This document shows positions 30,937 through 39,257 of a stretch of DNA of 40,612 nucleotides, piece by piece (the first letter of the stretch is position 1; every line of letters begins with the position of its first letter). Source of the stretch: a virus; the IMG/VR virus record IMGVR_UViG_3300021139_000043, positions 1-40,612 of that record. One strand, 5' to 3'. A program made the translations under genes and the position numbers. The notes under the pieces were generated by a model, which was given only the letters and a program-made list of their open reading frames with translations, searched no databases and was not told the DNA's origin.

Positions 30937-32034
30937 ATGCCTATTACCCCTAATCCGTATATTTTAAACCCTTTCGGTATAGATGGAGACGGCACACCTA
31001 TTGATAATGCAGGCGGTGGAAACGCGGGGACTGTAACTTATCAATATGGCTGGACTCCTAACTACGAAGAGCCAAGCTCTACACCTGGATATTTGCCAGT
31101 TCCTAGATTGCAAATGAATCAAGTTTTATGTGATATAAGCTACGGCGTGCAAACGTTACAAACTCAAGGTTTCCCATTTTGGATTGCTCCTAGTGGTTCA
31201 CCAACGGCTAGTGGCCCCGCAAGTTATCCAATTTATGCTTATGTTGCTTATGACGCAGGAAGTGGCGTTCAAATATGGGAAAGTCAAGTAGCATCAAATA
31301 CTAGTGTTCCAGGTGCTGATTTAAATTGGGTGGTAGTAAGCGGAAACGCACAAGGTATACGACCTGGAACAATGGTAGATTTTGCAGGGCCAATCGTACC
31401 GGCAGGTTATTTATGGTGTAACGGCATAGCAGTAAGTCGAGCAATTTATTTTAATTTAGAGTCTGCAATAACAATGAATCAAAGTTCTGTGCTTTCTATT
31501 GGTGTGCCAACATTTACAGTAACAACAACATTAACTTTTGATCCAACTCAAATTTACATTGGAATGCCAATCGAAAGTACGGGATTTCCTGCGGGAACAA
31601 CAGTAATAAATTATGCTGCTGGTACTGTAACGGCTTCTCAAAATGCCTCTGCAAATGATGCGCATAATGTAACGTTTTTTCCTTGGGGTAATGGTGACGG
31701 TTCAACAACTTTTAATGTTCCTGATTACCGCGGTTATGTAGCAATGGGAAATGGTGGGCCTGTTATTGTTAATGTTATTGGCAGTTCTACTGGTCAAGGT
31801 GGTGGCGAATCAGCTCATACCCTAACTGTCTTAGAAATGCCAAATCATAATCATCCAGGCAGTACAGTGTCATTTAATAGAGTTAATACACAAGTTCCTT
31901 ACCAAGGTTCAAGCCCCGCTATTTATCCTGTCAGTGCATCGGCAAGTGGTGTAACAATTTCCCCTGAAGGTGGAAGCGGCGCACACAACAATATACAACC
32001 TTCACGAATTTGTACTAAGTGTATTAAATACTAA
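30937..32034 (+). CDS. Tail-collar fibre protein with inserted module
   Basis: 365 residues. Residues 140-180 (GTMVDFAGPIVPAGYLWCNG, AVSRAIYFNLESAI) and 249-270 (WGNGDGSTTFNVPDYRG) are the two halves of a Tail_Collar domain. Between them (about 180-249) lies an insertion of the G-M-x-I-x-x-x-GFPAGTTV type also found twice in the sheath. The C-terminal part (HTLTVLEMPNHNHPGSTVSF) is the His-rich trimeric end typical of short tail fibres. It should attach to the baseplate and contact the host. Confidence 0.85.
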   Translation: MPITPNPYILNPFGIDGDGTPIDNAGGGNAGTVTYQYGWTPNYEEPSSTPGYLPVPRLQMNQVLCDISYGVQTLQTQGFPFWIAPSGSPTASGPASYPIYAYVAYDAGSGVQIWESQVASNTSVPGADLNWVVVSGNAQGIRPGTMVDFAGPIVPAGYLWCNGIAVSRAIYFNLESAITMNQSSVLSIGVPTFTVTTTLTFDPTQIYIGMPIESTGFPAGTTVINYAAGTVTASQNASANDAHNVTFFPWGNGDGSTTFNVPDYRGYVAMGNGGPVIVNVIGSSTGQGGGESAHTLTVLEMPNHNHPGSTVSFNRVNTQVPYQGSSPAIYPVSASASGVTISPEGGSGAHNNIQPSRICTKCIKY

Positions 32035-32035
32035 T

Positions 32036-32077
32036 TTATAACTGAAATTAAGTATAACCTAGTATAAATAGTTATAA
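32036..32077. other. Inverted repeat in the gap before TerS
   Basis: TTATAACT (32036-32043) and AGTTATAA (32070-32077) pair perfectly. Inside lies TTAAGTATAA, the same 10-mer as in the gap at 16305-16343, plus a second AGTATAA. It might hold an internal promoter for the TerS/fibre group or an mRNA hairpin. Confidence 0.35.
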
Positions 32078-32094
32078 GTAGAGGACACTTTGTC

Positions 32095-32535
32095 ATGATA
32101 GAAGAGCCTCAAACATTTAAACCAAACAAAAAAAAGATAAAGTCTTTTGTTGTTAATGATGCAATTTTAAAGAAAATAAAAAGACTTTCTTTTGTTGGAA
32201 TGACACCAACACAAATTGCAGAATATTTCGGGTTAGAATGGTATGATTGGTTAATAAAGACTACAGAACATCCAGAGATTAAAACCGCTATTATGTCCGG
32301 TAAATCGCAGGGTGTTTTTGAAGTTGCCGAAAAATTATTTGAACATATTGATAATAATGATTTAAGAGCTACTACTTTTTTCTTAGAGACAAAAGGCGGA
32401 TTTAATAAACCAGATCCAAAAGCAAAAGATGTTGAGGAAGAACGAGACCAAGAGAAAATAACTGATAGAATCGATGGTGCTACCGATCAAATTGATTCAT
32501 CAAGAATCTATCAAGACATTATGACAAGGAGTTAA
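32095..32535 (+). CDS. Probable terminase small subunit
   Basis: 146 residues. ILKKIKRLSFVGMTPTQIAE followed by YFGLEWYDWLI is a helix-turn-helix. IKTAIMSGKSQGVFEVAEKL and the block DNNDLRATTFFLETKGGF are typical of phage TerS proteins, where 'A..F.LK...G.W' recurs. A charged tail follows. It would recognise the packaging site and hand DNA to TerL. The odd location, 18 kb after TerL between two fibre genes, lowers confidence slightly but is known in some phages. Confidence 0.7.
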   Translation: MIEEPQTFKPNKKKIKSFVVNDAILKKIKRLSFVGMTPTQIAEYFGLEWYDWLIKTTEHPEIKTAIMSGKSQGVFEVAEKLFEHIDNNDLRATTFFLETKGGFNKPDPKAKDVEEERDQEKITDRIDGATDQIDSSRIYQDIMTRS

Positions 32536-32539
32536 GAAG

Positions 32540-32734
32540 ATGAGTTCTACTGTCCAGGCTACAGATGGCACAATGATACCCCTTGATAGCGTACAGCAAA
32601 CGATTGTTTATGCCGCTGGTTTTATTAGCACAATCACCGTTAACTATCAGGGAAATACCGCTAGTCAATATGTGCAGACCTTCACTAATAATGGTACTAA
32701 CATTACCGGCATTTCACAATGGGAGCCTGTATAA
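32540..32734 (+). CDS. Small virion-type protein, 64 aa
   Basis: SSTVQATDGTMIPLDSVQQT, IVYAAGFISTITVNYQGNTA, SQYVQTFTNNGTNITGISQW: beta-rich, Thr/Asn-rich, resembling small structural or fibre-associated proteins. Located directly upstream of the large fibre, whose ATG overlaps its TAA (TAATG). It may be a fibre chaperone or adaptor. Not recognised. Confidence 0.6.
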   Translation: MSSTVQATDGTMIPLDSVQQTIVYAAGFISTITVNYQGNTASQYVQTFTNNGTNITGISQWEPV

Positions 32735-35700
32735 TGATAGTAGCCAGTGAATTTTTAGAATACTTATCGATTTTTAATGTCCCTTATGGCCCTCGTGCGA
32801 ATCCAACAGCATTTACTTGTTATGCAGCTTCAACAGCAAATTTAACAGGGTATGTTTATTACAATGGCCCTGCAAATGATGGAATTGGTGCTACTTTAAC
32901 AGCTCCATCAAATGGAGCTTTTGTAGTAGATGGCAAAACACCAGCATTAGACGCAAAGATTTTATATAAAAACGATACAACAGGAAGCGGTGCATATAAC
33001 GGTATTTATACGTTAACCACGGTTGGTAATGGGTCAACACCTGCTGTTTTGACTCGTTCAAGCACATATAATACACCCGCAGCAATTAACAACGGCGGTA
33101 TAATACCGATAATAACCGGTACTGTTAACGGCGGCACCGCATGGTTTAATACTTCTGCTGTTGTTACTATTGGTGTAACTCCGATTGTTTACCAAGAATT
33201 TAGCCCGTTTCAAGGTATTTTGTCCCCTGCGCAAGGGGGTACAGGCGTTAATAACGGCACAAATACATTAACACTTTCCGGCAATACTTCTTTTGTTGGT
33301 GGCCATACATTTACCGGAACTTTGACAGCAAATACAAACGTAACGTTTCCCGTTGCTGGTACTCTTGTTTCCCAAGTACAAGTACAAACAAGTGCATTTA
33401 ATAGCGGTGTTTCAAGCGGTAGCTTAGATTCTTATACTGTTGCTTTGAATCCTGCTGTTGCTAGCTTGACTGATGGCTTAATTATAGCCATGACAGCAAA
33501 TCATACTAACTCAGGAACAACGCCTACATTAACGGTAAATTCTTTAGCTCCTGTAAATATCGTTTTGTGGTCAGGAAATGTTATACCTGGAGATATTGAG
33601 AACGGCTATACTTATTTGTTTGTATACAACGGCGTTAGCGGTGAATTTGAATTAATCAACCCAAGTATTTCTAGTGCTAATACAATGCTTGTGCAAGGCT
33701 CTGCATATAACTTAGCTGCGGATACAGGTATAGCTAGCAATACATATGTTGCAAATTTAACACCAGCCCCTTTAGTTCCTAATCAAGCAGGTGTTTTTGT
33801 ATATTTGGAAGTGGCCAACACAAACACAGGCGCATCTACTCTAACTCTTAATGGTGTTACAAGCCCGATTGTTACTAATGGTAATGCGGCTTTAACTGGC
33901 GGGGAAATGTTGGCTAATGGAATTTCTTTATTATTCTTTAGCTCAACCTATAACGCTTATGTTTTGATTAATTCGGCTTTACAGGTAGTCATTCCTAAAA
34001 ATGGTGCCTCAAGATATGTTGTTGACGCGGGTGGCAGAGGCGAATATACAACGATTCAAGCGGGTATAGATGCCGCATTAGCCAATACTCCAACAGCTAC
34101 AACACCAGGCTTAGTTTATGTTTGGGCTGGTACTTACACAGAAAATCTAACGTTACATGATTATGTATATTTGGTCGCCGCTGGATATGGTGCCGTTAAT
34201 GTTGTAGGCACTATGACTTACGCAGGAACTGGCGCATTTTATATGCAAAAGATTTTTGCTAATCAAACCGGAGGACCTGCTACATTTGTGGCAAGTGGAA
34301 CCGGTAAGCCTACATTGTCAGGATGTAATCTAACCAATACAGGCGGTACATGTTTTGTTGGTTCTGCTGTAAGTAGTCCTTTGTTAATAGACACAGAATT
34401 AACAGCTAATGCCGGAGCTAAACAATTCGATTTAAGCGGTGGTTGTATTGTTGGTTGGACCAATGCGCTGGGTAATTATACGGATACTGCATCAACATTA
34501 AATAACGCAGGGCTTGTAATTGAAAATGGTTCATTGGGTGGTGCTTTTGTTCTTGTGTCCTCCGTTCTTGAGATGGCAAATACTGGCGGTTCCGTATTTA
34601 GTGAAAATTTAGCGTTTTGTGCTATGGATGTTTCTTCGGTATTTACCGCTCAAAATTGTCAAATATATTCTGATTCTCCCTCTGCTGCGGTGGTTACTGG
34701 CCCGGGTGTTTTTGTTGCTGATATGGTTAGTTTAACGGGTAGTAATCAAAGCATTGACCCACTAGTTCAAATCCAAGGTCACGTAAACTATTTGGGTTAT
34801 ATTGCCCGAGCAAATACTTTTGTACCTGGTTTTGTTGCGGTTGTAACAGGTTCTACAGGTGGAATAACTGCAATCAATCCTGTCTTAGCTTCGTATTATG
34901 AATTTACAGGAACGACCAATCAAATAGCAGTTTTACCTAATGCTAATTTTTGTTATCAAGCACAAGAATATACTTTTGATAATCAGTCAACGGGCATTAT
35001 TACTGTTCAAAATAATGGTGGAACAACATTATTTACAATGCAGCCTTATACTAAAGTTGTGATTACGCTTTATAGCAACGTCGGCAGTAATGGTATATGG
35101 ATGTGGAATTGGGCTATTAATCAACAATCAGGCGGTTATAATCCTGTTGCAAACTACGTTGTATCTTCTATACCAGGACAAGCGCAATATCAAACCGTTC
35201 AATCTGCAATTAACGCAGCTTTGGCAGCTTCTCCTAGTTCTTCCGCCCCCGCGCTTATTTGGGTTTTTGGTGGAAACTATACAGAAAATTTAACATTATA
35301 TCCCTGGATTGATTTAGCCGCCGCAAGCGACCCAAGCACTGCGGGAGTAAATGTTATTGGTAATGCTGTATACGCTGGAGCCGGAAATATTTCTCTAAGC
35401 AACATTGGATTTACAACAAATAACACAAATGCGGCTTTATCTTTTCAAAGCTCTGGTTCTGCTGATGTTCATTTGCAATCTGTTGCTATTGATGCTGCAA
35501 GTGGTAAAGGCTTGGAATGTACTAGTGGAACTACAACCATTAATGGTTCAATCGGTTCTATATCCGCAGCCACTGGCGGAAAATGCTTTAATATTACCGC
35601 GGGTTTTGTTGAGATTCTGGCTTCATCCACAAGTTATACTGATACTGCATCAACAATTTCAGGTGGTGAATTTAGAGTATTTAGCTGCGACTTGGCAGAT

Positions 35701-36591
35701 GCCTATAATGTTACGGGCGGTATCGCTGAATTTGTAGGTGGCACTTATGTTAACTCTGGTTCTTTGCCATGTTTCAATATTGGGCCGTCTGGCACTGTAT
35801 ACACTCAAGACGTTATTTGTAATTCGTCTTCTGGTACAGACAACTTTGTCACAGGTACAGGCACATTTATTTACTCAAATGTTTCTGCCGTTGGTGGTGC
35901 TCAAGGAATTGATCCAGGATTAACATTAAATGGACAACCACAATACACAGGGACTCAAAACGTTTTAGGGTTTGTTAATGCTACAACGGGAAATGGAAAC
36001 GGTAGTTTAAATTGGGTTCCACAAACCAATACTGTTGGCGATTTTATTTGTCAAGTTAGTAACGCCACAAACATAGCGCAAAGCCAAATATGTACTATTC
36101 CTGATGTTGGCCCAAGCGGTGCTGCTCAATTTATTATGAGTTCCAGTGCTTCTGATACGCAAAATATTGCGGGAGCTTTGACGGTTGGGGGAAATCCTTT
36201 AGTTACTGAAATTGATGGTACTTTTAGTCCTCAGCTGCAATTTGGCGGTGCAAATGTTGGTATGACAGGTTCTTATCAAGGTGTTTATTCGCGAGTTGGA
36301 AATACAGTTACGTTTGCAATTACGATTACCTTGTCAAATAAAGGAAGCTCAACGGGTTCCGCAACAGTAACGGGATTGCCAGTTGCTGGAAGAAGCGCTG
36401 TTATTAATCAAAACTTTTACGCGGCAGGTAATGGCCTGACATTTACGAGCTTTCCTATCGGTGCGCTTGCCGGGGCTACAACATATCTAGGTCTTTATGA
36501 TGTTATTTCGGGAACTGGTGGATTGCCATTAGATGACACCAACTTTAGTAATACAACACAATTATTTGTATCAGGAACATATCTAGTATAG
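32734..36591 (+). CDS. Large tail fibre/spike with duplicated beta-helix module
   Basis: 1285 residues from ATG 32734. GGGAG 9 bases upstream and the TAATG overlap support it over 32719. The N-terminal quarter has beta-rich fibre repeats. Two copies of a pectate-lyase-like right-handed beta-helix module follow. Copy A (about 34009-34800) opens RYVVDAGGRGEYTTIQAGID and continues YVWAGTYTENLTLHDYVYLV; copy B (about 35148-35960) has AQYQTVQSAINAALAAS and WVFGGNYTENLTLYPWIDLA. A C-terminal jelly-roll-like knob (YQGVYSRVGNTVTFAITITL, GSATVTGLPVAGRS) ends it. It is the likely receptor-binding or polysaccharide-degrading protein and the largest gene in the window. Confidence 0.85.
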   Translation: MIVASEFLEYLSIFNVPYGPRANPTAFTCYAASTANLTGYVYYNGPANDGIGATLTAPSNGAFVVDGKTPALDAKILYKNDTTGSGAYNGIYTLTTVGNGSTPAVLTRSSTYNTPAAINNGGIIPIITGTVNGGTAWFNTSAVVTIGVTPIVYQEFSPFQGILSPAQGGTGVNNGTNTLTLSGNTSFVGGHTFTGTLTANTNVTFPVAGTLVSQVQVQTSAFNSGVSSGSLDSYTVALNPAVASLTDGLIIAMTANHTNSGTTPTLTVNSLAPVNIVLWSGNVIPGDIENGYTYLFVYNGVSGEFELINPSISSANTMLVQGSAYNLAADTGIASNTYVANLTPAPLVPNQAGVFVYLEVANTNTGASTLTLNGVTSPIVTNGNAALTGGEMLANGISLLFFSSTYNAYVLINSALQVVIPKNGASRYVVDAGGRGEYTTIQAGIDAALANTPTATTPGLVYVWAGTYTENLTLHDYVYLVAAGYGAVNVVGTMTYAGTGAFYMQKIFANQTGGPATFVASGTGKPTLSGCNLTNTGGTCFVGSAVSSPLLIDTELTANAGAKQFDLSGGCIVGWTNALGNYTDTASTLNNAGLVIENGSLGGAFVLVSSVLEMANTGGSVFSENLAFCAMDVSSVFTAQNCQIYSDSPSAAVVTGPGVFVADMVSLTGSNQSIDPLVQIQGHVNYLGYIARANTFVPGFVAVVTGSTGGITAINPVLASYYEFTGTTNQIAVLPNANFCYQAQEYTFDNQSTGIITVQNNGGTTLFTMQPYTKVVITLYSNVGSNGIWMWNWAINQQSGGYNPVANYVVSSIPGQAQYQTVQSAINAALAASPSSSAPALIWVFGGNYTENLTLYPWIDLAAASDPSTAGVNVIGNAVYAGAGNISLSNIGFTTNNTNAALSFQSSGSADVHLQSVAIDAASGKGLECTSGTTTINGSIGSISAATGGKCFNITAGFVEILASSTSYTDTASTISGGEFRVFSCDLADAYNVTGGIAEFVGGTYVNSGSLPCFNIGPSGTVYTQDVICNSSSGTDNFVTGTGTFIYSNVSAVGGAQGIDPGLTLNGQPQYTGTQNVLGFVNATTGNGNGSLNWVPQTNTVGDFICQVSNATNIAQSQICTIPDVGPSGAAQFIMSSSASDTQNIAGALTVGGNPLVTEIDGTFSPQLQFGGANVGMTGSYQGVYSRVGNTVTFAITITLSNKGSSTGSATVTGLPVAGRSAVINQNFYAAGNGLTFTSFPIGALAGATTYLGLYDVISGTGGLPLDDTNFSNTTQLFVSGTYLV

Positions 36592-36641
36592 TGATATACT
36601 TTTACGAGATTTATTTTTTATAACTAAAAGGAGTTTTTGAG

Positions 36642-37247
36642 ATGACATTATTAGAAAAGACTTTACAAACAGTTGGCGAAGCTAGACCAACAGTTGGTGT
36701 AAATGATGACGATTTGCAGGCAGGTTATGACGGTGTTGCTGGTGGTTTTTTATCTTACCCATTAGGTTTGAATTTAGGTTCTCACAAATGGTTTGCTAGT
36801 AACAATGCCGGTAATTATGCTTGTTCAACAACAAACGCGGCTTTTGGACAGGCAACAGTTTTAACAATTCCTGATCCAGGTGTGGGGGCAGCTAATTATT
36901 TGTTGACTGGTGGAACTCAACAAATGTTGGCTAATAGTCAATTAAACTTTGCTAAAGTTAACGGCACAGAAGCCGCAAACGCCGTGACTGCAAGTGGACA
37001 ATCTGGGGTTATTACAACTTCAGCTTTGACAACTGCCGGAGCTGCTAGTTATGCCATTACATGGACAAACACCCATATTACGGCAACATCAACAATTCTT
37101 TTGACAATCTCAGGCGGAACAAATACCACTGAAAATGTCACATTAAAAGTCACTCCAGGTGCTGGAACTGCAACATTGACCATTTATAACAATACTGCTG
37201 CTACTGCGTTAAACGGTACATTGTTAATCAGTTACTTGGTTTGTTAG
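36642..37247 (+). CDS. Fibre-associated or accessory virion protein, 201 aa
   Basis: AAAGGAG lies 11 bases before the ATG. Residues 1-60 resemble a small virion domain (NDDDLQAGYDGVAGGFLSYP, LGLNLGSHKWFASNN). Residues about 60-120 are Ala/Thr/Asn-rich. The end (TWTNTHITATSTILLTISGG, ENVTLKVTPGAGTATLTIYN) is the beta-sandwich often seen in phage surface proteins. It probably decorates the fibre or capsid. It is the last late structural gene before the terminator-like hairpin at 37262. Confidence 0.65.
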   Translation: MTLLEKTLQTVGEARPTVGVNDDDLQAGYDGVAGGFLSYPLGLNLGSHKWFASNNAGNYACSTTNAAFGQATVLTIPDPGVGAANYLLTGGTQQMLANSQLNFAKVNGTEAANAVTASGQSGVITTSALTTAGAASYAITWTNTHITATSTILLTISGGTNTTENVTLKVTPGAGTATLTIYNNTAATALNGTLLISYLVC

Positions 37248-37261
37248 TAAAAATATGTAAA

Positions 37262-37297
37262 ATTAAACATGCTCGATTGTTAATGGGCATGTTTAAT
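37262..37297 (+). terminator. Hairpin at the end of the structural genes
   Basis: A perfect 11-bp stem ATTAAACATGC/GCATGTTTAAT (37262-37272, 37287-37297) with a 14-base loop. The symmetrical AT-rich outer pairs give U-rich sequence on both strands, so it could work in either direction, though no long U-tract follows. Confidence 0.6.
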
Positions 37298-37325
37298 AGC
37301 TATAACTTATAAGGAACGATAACAC

Positions 37326-37634
37326 ATGAATCTTACAATGATTACTCAAAGAATTAAAACGCTTGAAGGATTAATCGCTAAAAGTGTTGACGGGTATAAC
37401 AACCTTGAAAATAACTTAAAACAACATTTAGCTAATCACAATGCTTTGCTAGGTGCTTTAAACGAGTCTAAAACATGGCTAGACATGGCAACTAAAACCG
37501 CCGATGCAATCGCACCAGAAAGCCCAGTTGCTGGCGTATTAGATGCCGTTGATGCTGCCGCAAGTGCTATTAGTGATGTAGCTTCACCAGAAGCACAACA
37601 AGAACATGTTGCCGTAAAAAATCCAGTAAGTTAA
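37326..37634 (+). CDS. Hypothetical helical protein before the lysozyme, 102 aa
   Basis: AAGGAACG precedes the ATG. Residues 1-50 are a coiled-coil-like helix (TQRIKTLEGLIAKSVDGYNN, LENNLKQHLANHNALLGALN); the rest is Ala/Val/Pro-rich without a strong transmembrane span. Its position 2 bases upstream of the lysozyme suggests a lysis-cassette or virion-associated partner, but it does not look like a classical holin. Confidence 0.6.
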   Translation: MNLTMITQRIKTLEGLIAKSVDGYNNLENNLKQHLANHNALLGALNESKTWLDMATKTADAIAPESPVAGVLDAVDAAASAISDVASPEAQQEHVAVKNPVS

Positions 37635-37636
37635 AC

Positions 37637-38068
37637 ATGGATTCCCAACTACAAGGCCGTATTATTACGGGCGAAAGTTTTAGATCTAGCGTCTATCAAG
37701 ATATTTACGGATATTGGACGCTAGGCTATGGCACTTGTGTTGACGAAAAAAAGAATTGCGGAATTACAAAAGACGAAGGATTGTTTTTATTGAACAATCG
37801 AGTCAATACTTTTATAGACCAATTAAAAAAATATAGCTGGTATAACAATCAAGACCCTATAAGACAAGGTGTTTTGATTGAGCTATGTTATACAATGGGC
37901 GTTGATGGATTGTTAGGGTTTGCTAAATCTGGAGGAATGATTGATTTGATGACCCAAAAAAAATATGATTTGGCCTCTCAGCATTTATTAGCTAGCAAAT
38001 GGGCGCATGATGTTAAATCAACTCGCGCTTTAGATGTTGCTAATCGTCTAAAATATGGCAAATATTAA
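37637..38068 (+). CDS. T4-type lysozyme (GH24 endolysin)
   Basis: 143 residues. The catalytic triad is visible with the T4 spacing: Glu13 in ITGESF, Asp22 in YQDIYGYWTLGYGT, and Thr28 (E-x8-D-x5-T). It hydrolyses peptidoglycan beta-1,4 bonds. There is no signal-arrest-release segment, so a separate holin is required; none is adjacent. Candidates are the small membrane proteins at 11320, 39482 or 1458. It overlaps the VRR-NUC gene by one base. Confidence 0.93.
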   Translation: MDSQLQGRIITGESFRSSVYQDIYGYWTLGYGTCVDEKKNCGITKDEGLFLLNNRVNTFIDQLKKYSWYNNQDPIRQGVLIELCYTMGVDGLLGFAKSGGMIDLMTQKKYDLASQHLLASKWAHDVKSTRALDVANRLKYGKY

Positions 38069-38442
38069 TGGCAATATACAAAGAAACAAAAACCCAAATT
38101 GCAATATTAGAATGGCTTGCTTGGCAAAATCCAGAAGCTAGAAAACACGTCGTTAAAATCAGAAATGAAGGTGCTTTCAAAGGCGGTGGTTTATTTACTG
38201 CAATAAAAGCCGGTTTTCAGCCTAAAGCAAGTGATTTTCTGTTGGCTTATCCTATAGCACCTTATCATGGTGCATGGATTGAAGTTAAACCAGACGGCTA
38301 CAAAGTAACTAAAAGCAATCAAGAACATCACGACGGACAAATTGAATTTTTAAAATTAATGCGACTTCAAAATTATTTTGGTGAAATGGTCATAGGTGTT
38401 GACCACGGAATAGCTACACTTAAATCTTATTTGAGAATATGA
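38068..38442 (+). CDS. VRR-NUC domain nuclease
   Basis: 124 residues. VVKIRNEGAFKGGGLFTAIK, AGFQPKASDFLLAYP with the metal-binding Asp, AWIEVKPDG (E-x-K) and the QIEFLKLMR helix form the complete VRR-NUC (PF08774) fold. Stand-alone phage VRR-NUC proteins act as Holliday-junction or branched-DNA resolvases, useful before packaging and together with RecE/RecT recombination. It shares one base with the lysozyme stop; its end overlaps the convergent leftward gene by 16 bases. Confidence 0.9.
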   Translation: MAIYKETKTQIAILEWLAWQNPEARKHVVKIRNEGAFKGGGLFTAIKAGFQPKASDFLLAYPIAPYHGAWIEVKPDGYKVTKSNQEHHDGQIEFLKLMRLQNYFGEMVIGVDHGIATLKSYLRI

Positions 38443-38624
38443 AATAGATAAAACAAGCCTTCTCTTGCAATGGTAGAAAGCAAACAACCTAATGCAAAAC
38501 CAACATGAAACCCATTATGCCAACGTTGTTTGCCATAGACTTCTATAGTTTTGTTATATAGCTTTTCGGCTTCACGCAAAATATAAGTTTTTTTTATTGG
38601 AAACAATATAACGTTTTTGTTCAT
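38427..38624 (-). CDS. Hypothetical protein with a C-terminal hydrophobic helix, 65 aa
   Basis: Leftward. MNKNVILFPIKKTYILREAE, then a basic helical part, then HVGFALGCLLSTIAREGLFY, possibly membrane-associated. It overlaps the VRR-NUC gene tail-to-tail. It is the second leftward gene after 38707-38949. The 82-base gap between them is AT-rich and holds the weak hairpin GCAAAAA/TTTTTGC near 38656. Function unknown. Confidence 0.5.
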   Translation of the reverse strand: MNKNVILFPIKKTYILREAEKLYNKTIEVYGKQRWHNGFHVGFALGCLLSTIAREGLFYLFHILK

Positions 38625-38706
38625 AATATTTAGTTAAAGTCTATTTTAATTAAACAGCAAAAATAGTTATATTTTTTGCGTAAAAGATACAAAAACACAA
38701 TTTATT

Positions 38707-38949
38707 TTAATGCAAATCATCAAAATTATTATTTTGTATTGTTTCCAAAGAACATAATCTCATTTTTATTTGTACAATATCATCATACATTTTTTTATAA
38801 TTTAACGAATTTGTTAAATCATTTTGAAGCAAGTTTTTTTGTTTGAAAAATTTATTCCAATATTTCTCAGCCATTAAAAACATTGCTATTGAAGCTATAG
38901 AACCTCCTGTAAATCCCATCATTAAGCTTTGTACTTCGTGAGCATCCAT
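38707..38949 (-). CDS. Membrane-anchored coiled-coil protein, opposite Cro
   Basis: 80 residues, leftward. Residues 10-30 form a hydrophobic segment (MMGFTGGSIASIAMFLMAEK) and the remainder is a hydrophilic helix (NDLTNSLNYKKMYDDIVQIK, MRLCSLETIQN). It diverges from the Cro-like gene across the operator region, exactly where a lambdoid phage would place CI. It has no helix-turn-helix and does not look like a repressor; an exclusion or holin-like protein is more plausible. Confidence 0.55.
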   Translation of the reverse strand: MDAHEVQSLMMGFTGGSIASIAMFLMAEKYWNKFFKQKNLLQNDLTNSLNYKKMYDDIVQIKMRLCSLETIQNNNFDDLH

Positions 38950-39025
38950 TTGTAACCTTTGTTATTCTTGTTACATGATATTGTTACATAATTGCGTTGA
39001 CAGGTAAAGGGTTTTGATGTAAATT
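38950..39025 (+). promoter_or_regulatory. Cro promoter with iterated TTGTTACAT operators
   Basis: TTGACA (38997-39002), a 17-base spacer and TAAATT (39020-39025) make a near-consensus promoter for the Cro-like gene. To the left lie TTGTTACAT at 38968-38976 and 38981-38989, 13 bp apart, with looser TTTGTTATT and TTTGTAACC copies closer to the leftward gene. An array of related half-sites between divergent genes is the layout of a lambdoid OR region. Confidence 0.65.
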
Positions 39026-39050
39026 AGTTTGCACACACTGGGGGTTTGAA

Positions 39051-39242
39051 ATGACGTTAGACGATGTAATTAATTATTTTGGTACCAGTTATCAGCTCCA
39101 AAAACAAATAAACATGGCTCACCAAAATTGGGCAAACTGGAAGAAGATCGGATATATCCCGATAATGACACAATTAAAAATAGAGAAATTAACAAAAGGA
39201 AAACTTAAAGCCGATTTAGCTCATGTCCTAAAAAAAGATTAA
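39051..39242 (+). CDS. Cro-like repressor
   Basis: 63 residues: MTLDDVINYFGTSYQLQKQI, NMAHQNWANWKKIGYIPIMT, QLKIEKLTKGKLKA. The pattern 'DVI..FGT...L...L...Q....W.K...IP......IE..T.G.LK' is that of small lambdoid Cro proteins (434/P22 type), whose helix-turn-helix ends at the Trp-containing recognition helix. CTGGGGG precedes the ATG. It is the first gene of the rightward operon that runs across the circle junction, and probably represses both divergent promoters. Confidence 0.8.
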   Translation: MTLDDVINYFGTSYQLQKQINMAHQNWANWKKIGYIPIMTQLKIEKLTKGKLKADLAHVLKKD

Positions 39243-39257
39243 AAATAAGGGGATAAC

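Noticed and set aside
35090-35923. Rightward ORFs in alternative frames of the large fibre
   Set aside because: Leu-rich shadows of the beta-helix repeats with no start signals.
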